Shown here one piece after another: positions 18,233 to 26,346 of a DNA stretch of 64,000 nucleotides (positions within the stretch are counted from its first letter, which is position 1; each line of letters begins with the position of its first letter). Both the position numbers and the translations under genes were made by a program. The DNA is from Tsukamurella tyrosinosolvens (GTDB lineage Bacteria > Actinomycetota > Actinomycetes > Mycobacteriales > Mycobacteriaceae): contig NZ_FNSA01000003.1 of assembly GCF_900104775.1 (NCBI RefSeq), positions 4,650,001-4,714,000 on the forward strand. The letters run 5' to 3'. The notes under the pieces are model-generated. The model saw only the letters and a program-made list of their open reading frames with translations, was not told the origin of the DNA and made no database searches.

Positions 18233-20512
18233 GTGGACTTCCGTCCGGACGAGAACCAGGTGGCCGTCGCCGGCCTCGCGGCCGACGTGCTCGGGCACGC
18301 CGCCGCGCGCGAGAGCGGAGGCGCCGACACCGGGGACGCCTGGCGCACGACCTGGGCGGACCTCGCTCGGGCCGACCTCCTCGGCCTCCCGGCGCCCGAG
18401 AGCCTCGGCGGCGCCGGGCTCGGTGCCGAGGAGGTGGCCGCGGTGCTCACCGAGGCCGGCCGGCTCGCGATCGCCGCGCCGGTGCTGCCCGCCCTCGCGC
18501 TGGGCGTCCTGCCCGTCGCCGCGCACGGCACCGCCGAGCAGCGCGAGCGACTCCTGCCCGCGGCCCTGACCGGGGACGAGCTCATCGTGGGTGCGCTGGG
18601 CGAGGCCGGGGCCGCCGTGCCCGCGGCCCCGTCGACCCGTGCGGTGCGGACGGCCAGCGGCTGGGCGCTGACCGGTCGGAAGGTCGCCGTGGGCTACGCG
18701 CAGCACGCCGCGCACCTGCTGGTCAGCGCCGCCACGGACGACGGCGCCGCCGTCTTCGTGGTGCCCGCGTCCGCGCCCGGCGTCAGCGTCGCGCCCAGCC
18801 CCACGTCGACGGGCGCGCCGGAGGGCACCGTCGACCTCGCGGGCGTCGAGGTACCGGCGGAGGCCGTGCTGGGCGGGTCGACCGACGGGACCGTCGCGCA
18901 GTTCGTGCGGGAGTGCGGGCTGGCCGGCGCGGCCGCCGTCGCCGACGGTGCGCTCGCCGGCGCCCTCGCCCTGACCGTCGACCACCTGCGCAAGCGCGAG
19001 CAGTTCGGGCGCCCCCTGGGGGCCTTCCAGGCCGTGGCGCAGCAGGTCGCCGACGTCTACATCGCCTCCCGCACACTGCATCTGGCGGCGGCCTCGGCCG
19101 CCTGGCGGATCGGCACCGGCTCGCCGGCCGAGGAGGCCACCGCGCTCGCGGCGCACTGGCTGGCCGCGGAGGCACCGTCGGCCGTGCGGACCTGCCACCA
19201 CCTGCACGGCGGCATCGGCGTGGACGCCACGTACCCGCTGCACCGGTTCTACTCGGCGATCAAGGACCTCACCCGGTTCGTGGGCGGCGTCCCGCAGACG
19301 GTGCGGGCTCTGGCGACCGCGCACCGCGACGACGCGACGAGCGCGGACGAGTCGGGCCGGTTCCTCGCGCTGACCACCGCGCAGCGCGCTCTGCAGGCCG
19401 AACTGCGCGACTACTTCTCGACCCTGATGACGCCGGAGGAGCGCACCGCGATGCTGGTGCAACGGCACGGCGACGTGTTCCGGGACGTGGTGCTGCGCAT
19501 GGGCCGCGACGACCGGCTCGGCGTCGGCTGGCCCACCGAGTTCGGCGGCAAGGGCTTCGGCCCGATCGAGCAGTACCTGTTCGTCAACGAGGCGGCCCGC
19601 GCCGATGTGCAGCTGCCCTCGGTCACGCTGCAGACCGTCGGGCCGACGCTGCAGGCCTTCGGCACCGAGGAGCAGAAGGCGAAGTTCCTGCCGAAGATCC
19701 TCTCGGGCGAGGTGCACTTCGCGATCGGTTACACCGAACCCGAGGCGGGCACCGACCTCGCCTCGCTGCGCACCACCGCGGTCCGCGACGGCGACCACTA
19801 CGTGGTGAACGGCCAGAAGATCTTCACCACCGGCGGCCACGACGCCGACTACGTGTGGATGGCCGTCCGCACCGATCCCGATGCGCCCAAGCACAAGGGC
19901 ATCTCGATCCTCATCCTCGACACCAAGGACCCCGGCTACAGCTGGACGCCGATCATCACGGCCGACGGCGCGCACCACGTGAACGCCACCTACTACAACG
20001 ACGTCCGGGTACCGGTCGACATGCTCGTCGGGGTGGAGAACGAGGGCTGGAAGCTCATCACCACCCAGCTCAACCACGAGCGGGTCATGCTCGGACCGTC
20101 GGGCCGGATCGGCGCGCTGTACGACCGCGTCGACGCCTGGGCGCACGAGCAGGAGCTGCTCGGCGAGCCCGATGTCGCCGAGGCGCTCGCCCGGGTGCGG
20201 GCGGCCGAGCTCATCAACGAGCTGCTCAACTGGCAGGTCGCGGCCGCGGAGGCGGGCGGGCCCGTCGACGTCGCGGACGCCTCGGCCACCAAGGTCTTCG
20301 GGTCCGACCGGATCCAGGGCCTCACCGCCCTCCTCGAGGAGACCGTCGGGACGCACGGCGATCCGGCCGAGCCGGCCACGGCGGAGCTGCTGCACTGGCT
20401 CGACGTGCAGGCCAAGCGGCACCTGGTGCTGACCTTCGGCGGCGGCGTCAACGAGATCCAGCGCGAGCTCATCGCCCTCATGGGCCTGCAGCTGCCGCGG
20501 GTGCCGCGATGA
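18233..20512 (+). CDS. Fused FadE28-FadE29 (ChsE1-ChsE2) acyl-CoA dehydrogenase
   Basis: 759 residues from a GTG 5 nt after AGGAG. Two acyl-CoA dehydrogenase domains lie in one uninterrupted frame. Residues ~1-365 read like FadE28 (KREQFGRPLGAFQAVAQQVADVY, CHHLHGGIGVDATYPLHRFY). Residues ~380-759 read like FadE29 (LGVGWPTEFGGKGFGPIEQY, FAIGYTEPEAGTDLASLRTT, ending LPRVPR). A short linker rich in Thr, Asp and Ser joins them. In M. tuberculosis these are two adjacent genes whose products form an alpha2-beta2 enzyme that dehydrogenates 3-OPC-type side-chain CoA esters; gene order before chsH2-chsH1-ltp2 is the same. FadE34 is another known fused dehydrogenase, but the second half resembles FadE29 much more. 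Confidence 0.9.
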   Translation: MDFRPDENQVAVAGLAADVLGHAAARESGGADTGDAWRTTWADLARADLLGLPAPESLGGAGLGAEEVAAVLTEAGRLAIAAPVLPALALGVLPVAAHGTAEQRERLLPAALTGDELIVGALGEAGAAVPAAPSTRAVRTASGWALTGRKVAVGYAQHAAHLLVSAATDDGAAVFVVPASAPGVSVAPSPTSTGAPEGTVDLAGVEVPAEAVLGGSTDGTVAQFVRECGLAGAAAVADGALAGALALTVDHLRKREQFGRPLGAFQAVAQQVADVYIASRTLHLAAASAAWRIGTGSPAEEATALAAHWLAAEAPSAVRTCHHLHGGIGVDATYPLHRFYSAIKDLTRFVGGVPQTVRALATAHRDDATSADESGRFLALTTAQRALQAELRDYFSTLMTPEERTAMLVQRHGDVFRDVVLRMGRDDRLGVGWPTEFGGKGFGPIEQYLFVNEAARADVQLPSVTLQTVGPTLQAFGTEEQKAKFLPKILSGEVHFAIGYTEPEAGTDLASLRTTAVRDGDHYVVNGQKIFTTGGHDADYVWMAVRTDPDAPKHKGISILILDTKDPGYSWTPIITADGAHHVNATYYNDVRVPVDMLVGVENEGWKLITTQLNHERVMLGPSGRIGALYDRVDAWAHEQELLGEPDVAEALARVRAAELINELLNWQVAAAEAGGPVDVADASATKVFGSDRIQGLTALLEETVGTHGDPAEPATAELLHWLDVQAKRHLVLTFGGGVNEIQRELIALMGLQLPRVPR

Positions 20513-21492
20513 CCGCCCCGGACACGACCGCGGCCGTGCTCGCCGCGGCGGAACGGATCCGCGCGCTCGGCGATTCCGCGCCGCGCGCCGGCCGGGACCC
20601 GGTGAACCAGCCGATGATCAACAACTGGACCGAGGCCATCGGCGACACCAACCCGCTGTACGCGGACCCGGCGTTCGCGGAGCAGTCGGTGTTCGGCGGG
20701 CCCGTCGCGCCGCCCGCGATGGCGCAGGTGTGGTCGATGCGCGGCCTGCACGGGGAGCGCGCCGGCGACGACCCGCTGGGCCTCATGACCGAAGCGCTGG
20801 ACGATCTCGGCTTCACCTCGGTCGTCGCGACCAACTCGGATCAGACCTACCACCGGCACGTGCGGCCCGGCGAGGAGATCACCGCATCGTCACGACTCGA
20901 GGACGTCGTGGGCCCCAAGAAGACCGGGCTCGGCGAGGGCTGGTTCTTCACGACGCGCACGCTGTGGCGCGTGGGCGACGAGGTGGTGGCCGAGATGGTC
21001 TTCCGCATCCTCAAGTTCCGCCCGCCGTCGGCCGATGCGCCTGAGGCCACCGTGCCCGACGCCGGGCCGAGCGGCCGCATCGTCGACGCCCCCGCCTACG
21101 CGGGAGGCGTCCTGCGGCCGGTGATGTCGCGCGACACCGCCTTCTACTGGGAGGGCGCCAAGCTCGGGGAGCTGCGGATCCAGCGCTGGGGGGAGACGCT
21201 CCGGCACCCGCCGGGGCCGATGGACCCCGGGGGCGACCTGGGGCTCGTCCCCGACTACGCGGTCTCCCCCGGCACCGGCACCGTCTTCAGCTTCGTGGTG
21301 CATCACCACCCCAAGGTCCCCGGCAAGCGCCTGCCCTTCGTGGTGGCACTCGTGGAACTCGATGAGGGCGTGCGCGTACTCGGCGAACTCATCGACGTGG
21401 ACCCCGCGGGTGTCGAGATCGGCATGCCCGTGCAGAGTGTGTTCCTCCGCGTTGACGACGACCTCACCCTGCCCGCTTGGGAGGCACGATGA
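20509..21492 (+). CDS. chsH2: ChsH2, hydratase subunit with MaoC and DUF35 domains
   Basis: 327 residues, ATG overlapping the previous stop (ATGA). The N-terminal half is a MaoC hot-dog domain (INNWTEAIGDTNPLYADPAFA, YHRHVRPGEEI). The C-terminal part is DUF35/OB-fold-like (SRDTAFYWEGAKLGELRIQRWG), without a CxxC zinc knuckle. ChsH2 pairs with ChsH1 to hydrate the 3-carbon side-chain enoyl-CoA, and its DUF35 domain docks the aldolase Ltp2. The gene order fused dehydrogenase-chsH2-chsH1-ltp2 is that of the M. tuberculosis igr operon. Confidence 0.92.
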   Translation: MTAPDTTAAVLAAAERIRALGDSAPRAGRDPVNQPMINNWTEAIGDTNPLYADPAFAEQSVFGGPVAPPAMAQVWSMRGLHGERAGDDPLGLMTEALDDLGFTSVVATNSDQTYHRHVRPGEEITASSRLEDVVGPKKTGLGEGWFFTTRTLWRVGDEVVAEMVFRILKFRPPSADAPEATVPDAGPSGRIVDAPAYAGGVLRPVMSRDTAFYWEGAKLGELRIQRWGETLRHPPGPMDPGGDLGLVPDYAVSPGTGTVFSFVVHHHPKVPGKRLPFVVALVELDEGVRVLGELIDVDPAGVEIGMPVQSVFLRVDDDLTLPAWEAR

Positions 21493-21905
21493 CGTACCCC
21501 ACCACCCTGCGCGCTGGCGCGGTCGCCGTCGGCACCGCGTTGCCGCCCATGACGATCCACGCGAGCACCACCTTCGTGGCGACCACCGCCATCGCGACCC
21601 GCGACTTCCAGGACGTGCACCACGACCGCGACGCGGCGCACGCGCGCGGAAGCAAGGACATCTTCGTCAACATCCTCACCGACAACGGCCTGGTCCAGAA
21701 GTACGTGACCGACTGGGCGGGCCCGGAGGCCTTCGTGCGGAACATCTCCATCCGGCTCGGCGCGCCCTGCTACGCGGGCGACACTCTGCACTTCGCGGGC
21801 TCCGTCACCGCGGTCGACGGTGCCGCCGTCACCATCGCCGTGACCGCGAAGGACAGCCTGGGCGACCACATCTCGGGCACCGCGACCGTGGTGTTGCCGG
21901 CATGA
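21489..21905 (+). CDS. chsH1: ChsH1, MaoC-like hydratase subunit
   Basis: 138 residues, ATG overlapping the chsH2 stop. It is a single hot-dog domain with the hydratase signature TRDFQDVHHDRDAAHARGSKDIF; the Asp-Val-His-His stretch carries the catalytic His expected of the active subunit in the ChsH1-ChsH2 heterotetramer. It ends with an ATGA overlap into ltp2. Confidence 0.92.
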   Translation: MTYPTTLRAGAVAVGTALPPMTIHASTTFVATTAIATRDFQDVHHDRDAAHARGSKDIFVNILTDNGLVQKYVTDWAGPEAFVRNISIRLGAPCYAGDTLHFAGSVTAVDGAAVTIAVTAKDSLGDHISGTATVVLPA

Positions 21906-23074
21906 GCGGGCTGAGCGGCAGGGCCGCGATCGCCGGGATCGGCGCCACCGAGTTCTCGAAGGACTCCGGTCGCAGCGAGCTGCGCCTGGCCGTCGAGTGC
22001 GTCCGCGCGGCGCTCGACGACGCCGGGCTCACGCCGCAGGACGTCGACGGGTTGGTGACCTTCACGATGGACACCAACTCCGAGATCGCTGTGGCCCGCG
22101 AGTTGCAGATCCCCGAGCTGAAGTTCTTCAGCCGCATCAACTTCGGCGGCGGCGCAGCCGCCGCGACGGTGCAGCAGGCGGCGATGGCGGTCGCGACCGG
22201 CGTCGCCGACGTGGTGGTGGCCTACCGCGCCTTCAACGAGCGGTCCGGGCACCGGTTCGGCCAGGTCTCCAACGCCGCCGCGCAGCAGGTGAACACGAAC
22301 GGCATCGACAACGCCTTCCACTACCCCGCCGGGATCGCCACGCCGGCGGCCACCGTCGCCATGGCCGCGCGCCGCTACATGCACGACTTCGGCGCCACGA
22401 GCGAGGACTTCGGCCGCGTCGCCGTGCTCGACCGGGCGCGGGCCGCGACCAACCCGCAGGCCTGGTTCTACGGCAAGCCGATCACACTGGAGGAGCATCA
22501 GGCGTCGCGGTTCGTCGCCGAACCGCTGCACCTACTGGACTGCTGCCAGGAATCGGACGGCGGTGTGGCGCTGGTGATCACGAGCGCCGAGCGCGCCCGC
22601 GACCTGAAGCAGACCCCCGCGGTGATCGCCGCCGCGGCGCAGGGCAGCGGCCCCGACCAGTACGTGATGACCAGCTACTACCGCGACGGCCTCACCGGGC
22701 TGCCCGAGATGGGCGTCGTCGGCGGGCAGCTGTGGGCGCAGGCGGGGATGGCACCGTCGGACATGGACCTGGCCGTGCTCTACGACCACTTCACCCCGTA
22801 CGTGCTCATGCAGCTCGAGGAGCTGGGCTTCTGCGGGCGGGGCGAGGCACCGTCGTACCTGGCGGCCGGGACCTGCGAGCTCGACGGGGCCCTCCCCCTC
22901 AACCCGCACGGCGGGCAACTGGGCGAGGCGTACATCCACGGGATGAACGGCATCGCCGAGGCGGTGCGCCAGCTGCGCGGCACGGCGGCCAACCAGATCG
23001 CGGGCGCCGCGCGCGCCGTGGTCACCGCCGGGACCGGGGTTCCGACCAGCGGTTTGGTACTGAGTAAGGTCTGA
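21902..23074 (+). CDS. ltp2: Ltp2, retro-aldolase of the thiolase superfamily
   Basis: 390 residues, thiolase fold without condensing activity, of the lipid-transfer-protein group: AAIAGIGATEFSKDSGRSELRLA at the start, VVVAYRAFNERSG, LYDHFTPYVLMQLEELGFC and LPLNPHGGQLGEAYIHG near the end. It cleaves the 17-hydroxy-pregnenone-CoA formed by ChsH1-ChsH2 to androstenedione and propionyl-CoA, working in complex with the ChsH2 DUF35 domain. Coupled to chsH1 by an ATGA overlap, and 3 bp before the thioesterase gene. Confidence 0.92.
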   Translation: MSGLSGRAAIAGIGATEFSKDSGRSELRLAVECVRAALDDAGLTPQDVDGLVTFTMDTNSEIAVARELQIPELKFFSRINFGGGAAAATVQQAAMAVATGVADVVVAYRAFNERSGHRFGQVSNAAAQQVNTNGIDNAFHYPAGIATPAATVAMAARRYMHDFGATSEDFGRVAVLDRARAATNPQAWFYGKPITLEEHQASRFVAEPLHLLDCCQESDGGVALVITSAERARDLKQTPAVIAAAAQGSGPDQYVMTSYYRDGLTGLPEMGVVGGQLWAQAGMAPSDMDLAVLYDHFTPYVLMQLEELGFCGRGEAPSYLAAGTCELDGALPLNPHGGQLGEAYIHGMNGIAEAVRQLRGTAANQIAGAARAVVTAGTGVPTSGLVLSKV

Positions 23075-23077
23075 CGG

Positions 23078-23704
23078 ATGAGCGAGTCGGATGCGGACAA
23101 GGTGGACCTGCGGAGCGAGATCCCGCGCTTCAGGGAGGCCACACCGCCGCCCGCGTTCGGCGAGTTCGTCGAGAACATGCGGCGGCTGCAGGACCTCGCG
23201 GTCAGCGTCGACGCCCCCGACGAGGTGTACGCCGCGGCCCGCGACCGGGCCGCCGAGCTCGTCGAACTGCTGGCGCCCCACGCCGCGCGCGAGGGCAAGG
23301 GGCCCGCGAACCGCAGCATGTCGCTGCCCGGTCGCGGCAGCCTGCTGATGCCGCCCTTCCGCGTGGAGAAGTTCGACGAGGAGTCCGTCGTCGCCCGCGG
23401 CGTGCTGCGGCGCTACCACCTGGGCGGCGGCGGGGTCGCGCACGGCGGCGTGCTGCCCCTGATCTTCGACGACAACTTCGGCAACGTGGTCTACGCGGCG
23501 AAGCGGCCCATCAGCCGCACCGCGTACCTGCACGTCAACTACCGCAAGGTGACACCGCTGGACGTGCCGCTCGTCATCGAGGGCAAGGTCGACCGCGTGG
23601 ACGGACGGAAGACGTTCATCACCGCGCGCCTCACCGAGGAGGACGGCACTCTCCTCGCCGACGGCGAGGGCCTCATGGTGCAGCTCCTGCCCGGCCAGCC
23701 CTGA
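23078..23704 (+). CDS. PaaI/YbgC-type acyl-CoA thioesterase
   Basis: 208 residues, 3 bp after ltp2, so it is the last gene of the operon. The hot-dog thioesterase motif LGGGGVAHGGVLPLIFDDNFG is followed by RTAYLHVNYRKVTPLDVPL. The N-terminal ~80 residues are helical and charged. A role in recycling CoA from stalled steroid CoA-thioesters is plausible from context. The exact substrate cannot be read from the sequence. Confidence 0.85.
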   Translation: MSESDADKVDLRSEIPRFREATPPPAFGEFVENMRRLQDLAVSVDAPDEVYAAARDRAAELVELLAPHAAREGKGPANRSMSLPGRGSLLMPPFRVEKFDEESVVARGVLRRYHLGGGGVAHGGVLPLIFDDNFGNVVYAAKRPISRTAYLHVNYRKVTPLDVPLVIEGKVDRVDGRKTFITARLTEEDGTLLADGEGLMVQLLPGQP

Positions 23705-23724
23705 CCAGCGGCCCCTGATACGAC

Positions 23725-23758
23725 GAAACGGCGCGGACCCGCAGGTCCGCGCCGTTTC
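23725..23758. terminator. Bidirectional 15-bp hairpin terminator
   Basis: Arms 23725-23739 and 23744-23758 (GAAACGGCGCGGACC and its complement) around the loop CGCA pair perfectly. It sits between the thioesterase gene and the convergent Mce-associated gene. The arms end in AAA/TTT, which gives a short U-tract in either direction. Confidence 0.85.
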
Positions 23759-23769
23759 CCGTGGAGCCG

Positions 23770-24510
23770 CTACTTGCCGGACAGAGCGGCGTCCATGCCG
23801 CGCACGTCGCTGATCTTCCAGTCCTGCTTGGTGTCGATCGTCAGCGTGTAGGTGGCCGTTGACGGGATGCCCTCGGGGCGCTGCGTGCTCTTGGTGACCA
23901 TGTTCACGAAGACGTTGAGCGTGATCAGGCCGTCCTTGTTGGACGCGACGATGGTGCCGAGCGGCGTCGCGGTGGACTGCCACTGCAGCGGCACGACGAC
24001 CTGCTCGAACTGCGTGGACGCCTCGCGCAGCTGGTTCGCGAGCTCGTCCGTCGTGCCCGCGGTGAGCGCCGTGCGCCACCCGGCCAGGTTCTGATAGTCG
24101 ATGGTGGCGGCGCCGATCGCGTACTTCTTCGCGATGTCCTCGGCGCGGGCGTTCGTCTCCTGCGTCTCCGTGACGGCGGCCAGTTGATCGCGGGCGTCGT
24201 CGCGGTCGGACGCGGCCGACTGCCAGAGGAAGCCGAAGGCGGTGGCGGCCACCGCGAGGAGCACGACGACGGCCGAGAGGGCCAGCATGAGCGGCGTGAC
24301 GACGATGCCGCCGGGCGCGGCCTCGTCGGCCTCCTCCGCCGGCCGGGGCTTCGCGGCCTTCGGCGCGGGCCTGGACGCCTTCGCGGTGGTGATCTTCGCC
24401 GTGGTCTCGGACGCCTCGGATCCTGCCGCCTCGGACCCGCTCGCGCCCGTGTCGGGCTCGTCGACCGCCTCGGCCGTCACGTCGTCGGTCTCGGGCTGTG
24501 ATGTCGCCAT
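23770..24510 (-). CDS. Mce-associated membrane protein
   Basis: 246 residues. A charged, Ala/Glu/Thr-rich cytoplasmic N-terminus (about 70 residues) precedes one membrane helix (VVTPLMLALSAVVVLLAVAA region) and an extracytoplasmic domain of the Mce-associated (Mas/Rv3492c-like) type with DQLAAVTETQ, YQNLAGWRTALTAG and the final KISDVRGMDAALS. Such proteins stabilise Mce complexes; Mce4 imports sterols. No mce operon is in the window, so it is an orphan. A perfect KstR operator 79 bp upstream places it in the steroid regulon. Confidence 0.85.
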   Translation of the reverse strand: MATSQPETDDVTAEAVDEPDTGASGSEAAGSEASETTAKITTAKASRPAPKAAKPRPAEEADEAAPGGIVVTPLMLALSAVVVLLAVAATAFGFLWQSAASDRDDARDQLAAVTETQETNARAEDIAKKYAIGAATIDYQNLAGWRTALTAGTTDELANQLREASTQFEQVVVPLQWQSTATPLGTIVASNKDGLITLNVFVNMVTKSTQRPEGIPSTATYTLTIDTKQDWKISDVRGMDAALSGK

Positions 24511-24588
24511 GGTGCTACCCCTCTCCCGCAGCGCCGTCGGAAAAGCCCAGGCAGGACAACTCGACGCTCACGGTCTCGTGGGCAGAAC

Positions 24589-24602
24589 TGTAACACGTTC
24601 CA
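24589..24602. promoter_or_regulatory. KstR operator upstream of the Mce-associated gene
   Basis: TGTAACACGTTCCA matches TnnAACnnGTTnnA completely and lies in the 157-bp gap between two minus-strand genes. It is best placed to control the orphan Mce-associated gene. Confidence 0.82.
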
Positions 24603-24667
24603 TTTTTCGCGGGACCCGATCGCGCGATTGCGCGAGCGGCGCGTCACCGCCGGAGGACGACCGAAGG

Positions 24668-25150
24668 CTACCCGGCCCGCCGGTGCTGCACCGCGGGATC
24701 GTCGAAGACGGCGGTGGACTGCGCGGCGGCGATGCGCCAGGCACCGTCGTCCTTGGACAGGACGTACAACGGCGCCGCGTCGGGGACCGCGGGGTGCGGC
24801 GCACCGTCGGGCCCGAGGGGCCGCACCCGGACGCTCACTGCGGCCACATCCGGGCGGATGAACAGGACCCGCTCCACGACGTAGTCGGCGGCGCCGCGCG
24901 CCATCGAGCCGCTCACGGTGCGCGCGAGGAAGGCGTCGATCGCGGAGCGACCGTGCAGCCGGCGGCCGTGCGCCGTGGTCCACACCGCGTCGTCGCGGAA
25001 CAGCGAGCGCACGCGCGGAACGCTGCCGGCGCGCTGCGCCTCGAGCACCTCGACGACGAAGTCCACGATCGCCGCGGCGTCACCGGGTGCGCCGTCGCCG
25101 AGGATGTCCGGAAGGTCGCGGATGGGCTCCCGCGAGAGGTCGTCAGCCAT
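24668..25150 (-). CDS. SnoaL/SgcJ-like NTF2-fold protein
   Basis: 160 residues from the ATG at 25150; a TTG at 25171 is the only earlier option. The fold signature is IVDFVVEVLEAQRAGSVPRVRSLFRDDAVWTT and LHGRSAIDAFLA, followed by beta strands DVAAVSVRVRP and DGAWRIAAAQ, as in SgcJ/EcaC-type proteins of unknown function. A perfect palindrome directly upstream suggests its own regulator. It is not obviously part of the steroid operon. Confidence 0.75.
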   Translation of the reverse strand: MADDLSREPIRDLPDILGDGAPGDAAAIVDFVVEVLEAQRAGSVPRVRSLFRDDAVWTTAHGRRLHGRSAIDAFLARTVSGSMARGAADYVVERVLFIRPDVAAVSVRVRPLGPDGAPHPAVPDAAPLYVLSKDDGAWRIAAAQSTAVFDDPAVQHRRAG

Positions 25151-25167
25151 GCCTCCAGGCTCGCTTA

Positions 25168-25181
25168 TCAACCCCGGTTGA
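25168..25181 (-). promoter_or_regulatory. Palindromic operator before the SnoaL-like gene
   Basis: TCAACC-CC-GGTTGA is a perfect inverted repeat. On the minus strand it is preceded directly by TTGACC, giving the TTGACCTCAACC layout often seen in MerR-type promoters where the operator lies between -35 and -10. No merR-like gene is in the window. Confidence 0.5.
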
Positions 25182-25196
25182 GGTCAAGCGTTCGGT

Positions 25197-25298
25197 TCAG
25201 AGCGATTCGATCGGAAGGCGATCGGCGTGACGGTAGTACAGCTCGTTGACCAGGCGCAGAAGCAGCAGCACACCCGTCACGATCAGCAGGAAGGTCAT
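25197..25298 (-). CDS. Predicted 33-residue single-span membrane peptide
   Basis: The frame encodes a hydrophobic stretch TFLLIVTGVLLLLRLV followed by NELYYRHADRLPIESL. There is no ribosome site, but TAGCGT lies 8 nt before the ATG, matching the leaderless layout of neighbouring genes. One membrane span with a cytoplasmic charged tail is predicted. I do not recognise a family; the reading frame could be chance. Confidence 0.4.
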   Translation of the reverse strand: MTFLLIVTGVLLLLRLVNELYYRHADRLPIESL

Positions 25299-25383
25299 GG
25301 ACCGGAACGCTATGACCGGCCCGCGCCGCCCGGAAGAGGTGTTGACGGGACCCTGACGCGTCCTTGACGTCGCGAACGGAAAA

Positions 25384-25411
25384 CTGATATCACTTAGTTA
25401 AGTGATATCAG
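25384..25411. promoter_or_regulatory. 28-bp perfect palindrome in the SPFH promoter
   Basis: Two 13-bp arms (CTGATATCACTTA and its complement) are separated by GT. Each arm contains the self-complementary octamer TGATATCA, 18 bp apart centre to centre. It ends 15 bp before the SPFH start and just ahead of its ribosome site, so it should act as a repressor operator; the ribbon-helix-helix protein two genes on is the obvious candidate. Confidence 0.75.
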
Positions 25412-25425
25412 AATAAGGAGGGGTG

Positions 25426-26346
25426 ATGACAGGCATCGTTCAACCCGAGGACACCCAGGTGGCGATCACGGAGCGAGCGGCGTGGCACGCCGGGGCCGGC
25501 GCCGCGGTGGGCGCGTTCTTCGGCTTCCTCGTGCTCGTCGCCGGGGCCGTCGGCCTCGTGGTGCTCTCGATCGCGGCGAAGACGCCGGCCCTGATCGTGC
25601 TGAGCGTGCTACTCGGTATCGCGGCACTATTGCTCGTCAGCATGGTCGTGATCGTCGCGCCCGGGCACACCCTCGTGGTGCAGCTCTTCGGCCGGTACGT
25701 CGGCACCGTCCGCACCCAGGGCCTCGGCCTCGTGCTGCCCCTGACCACCCGGCAGCGGGTCTCGGTGCGCGTGCACAACTTCGAGACCGCCGAGCTCAAG
25801 GTCAACGACTCGACCGGCAACCCGGTCAACATCGCGTCGATCATCGTGTGGCAGGTCGCGGACACCGCGCGGGCCACCTTCGCCGTGGAGGACTACGAGG
25901 AATTCATCATCTCTCAGGCGGAATCGGCACTGCGGCACGTGACCACGAGCCACCCGTACGACGCCGACGACGCCGTCGCCGGCGCGACCTCGCTGCGCGG
26001 GTCCACCGATCAGGTGGCCGCGGAGCTGGCCGAGCAGGTGGCCGCCCGGGTCGAGCTGGCCGGCCTGGAGATCCTCGAGGCCCGCATCTCGTCGCTGGCG
26101 TACGCCCCCGAGATCGCCCAGGCGATGCTGCAGCGGCAGCAGGCCTCCGCGTTGCTCGCGGCGCGGGAGAAGATCGTCGAGGGCGCGGTCGGCATCGTCG
26201 AGAACGCCCTCACCCGGCTCGAGGACAACGGCACCGTCGAGCTCGATGACGACCGGCGCGCGGCGATGGTGTCGAACCTGCTGGTGGTGCTGTGCTCCGA
26301 CAGCCGCACCACGCCCGTCGTGAACACGGGGAGCCTGTACAGCTAG
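25426..26346 (+). CDS. SPFH/stomatin-prohibitin domain membrane protein
   Basis: 306 residues from an ATG after AAGGAGGGG; a GTG at 25423 is too close to that site. Two adjacent membrane helices (about residues 25-48 and 52-78) precede the SPFH core: [26 protein letters not shown], then [19 protein letters not shown] and [11 protein letters not shown], and a C-terminal coiled region with [30 protein letters not shown] proteins organise membrane microdomains or regulate proteases. It overlaps the downstream ribbon-helix-helix gene by one base (TAGTG). Confidence 0.88.
   Translation: MTGIVQPEDTQVAITERAAWHAGAGAAVGAFFGFLVLVAGAVGLVVLSIAAKTPALIVLSVLLGIAALLLVSMVVIVAPGHTLVVQLFGRYVGTVRTQGLGLVLPLTTRQRVSVRVHNFETAELKVNDSTGNPVNIASIIVWQVADTARATFAVEDYEEFIISQAESALRHVTTSHPYDADDAVAGATSLRGSTDQVAAELAEQVAARVELAGLEILEARISSLAYAPEIAQAMLQRQQASALLAAREKIVEGAVGIVENALTRLEDNGTVELDDDRRAAMVSNLLVVLCSDSRTTPVVNTGSLYS

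Noticed and set aside
18233-20512. The long dehydrogenase as an artefact of a missed stop or frameshift
   Set aside because: Both halves and the linker share one frame with consistent codon use, and no domain end or start signal is left between them; kept as a genuine fusion, subject to read-level confirmation.
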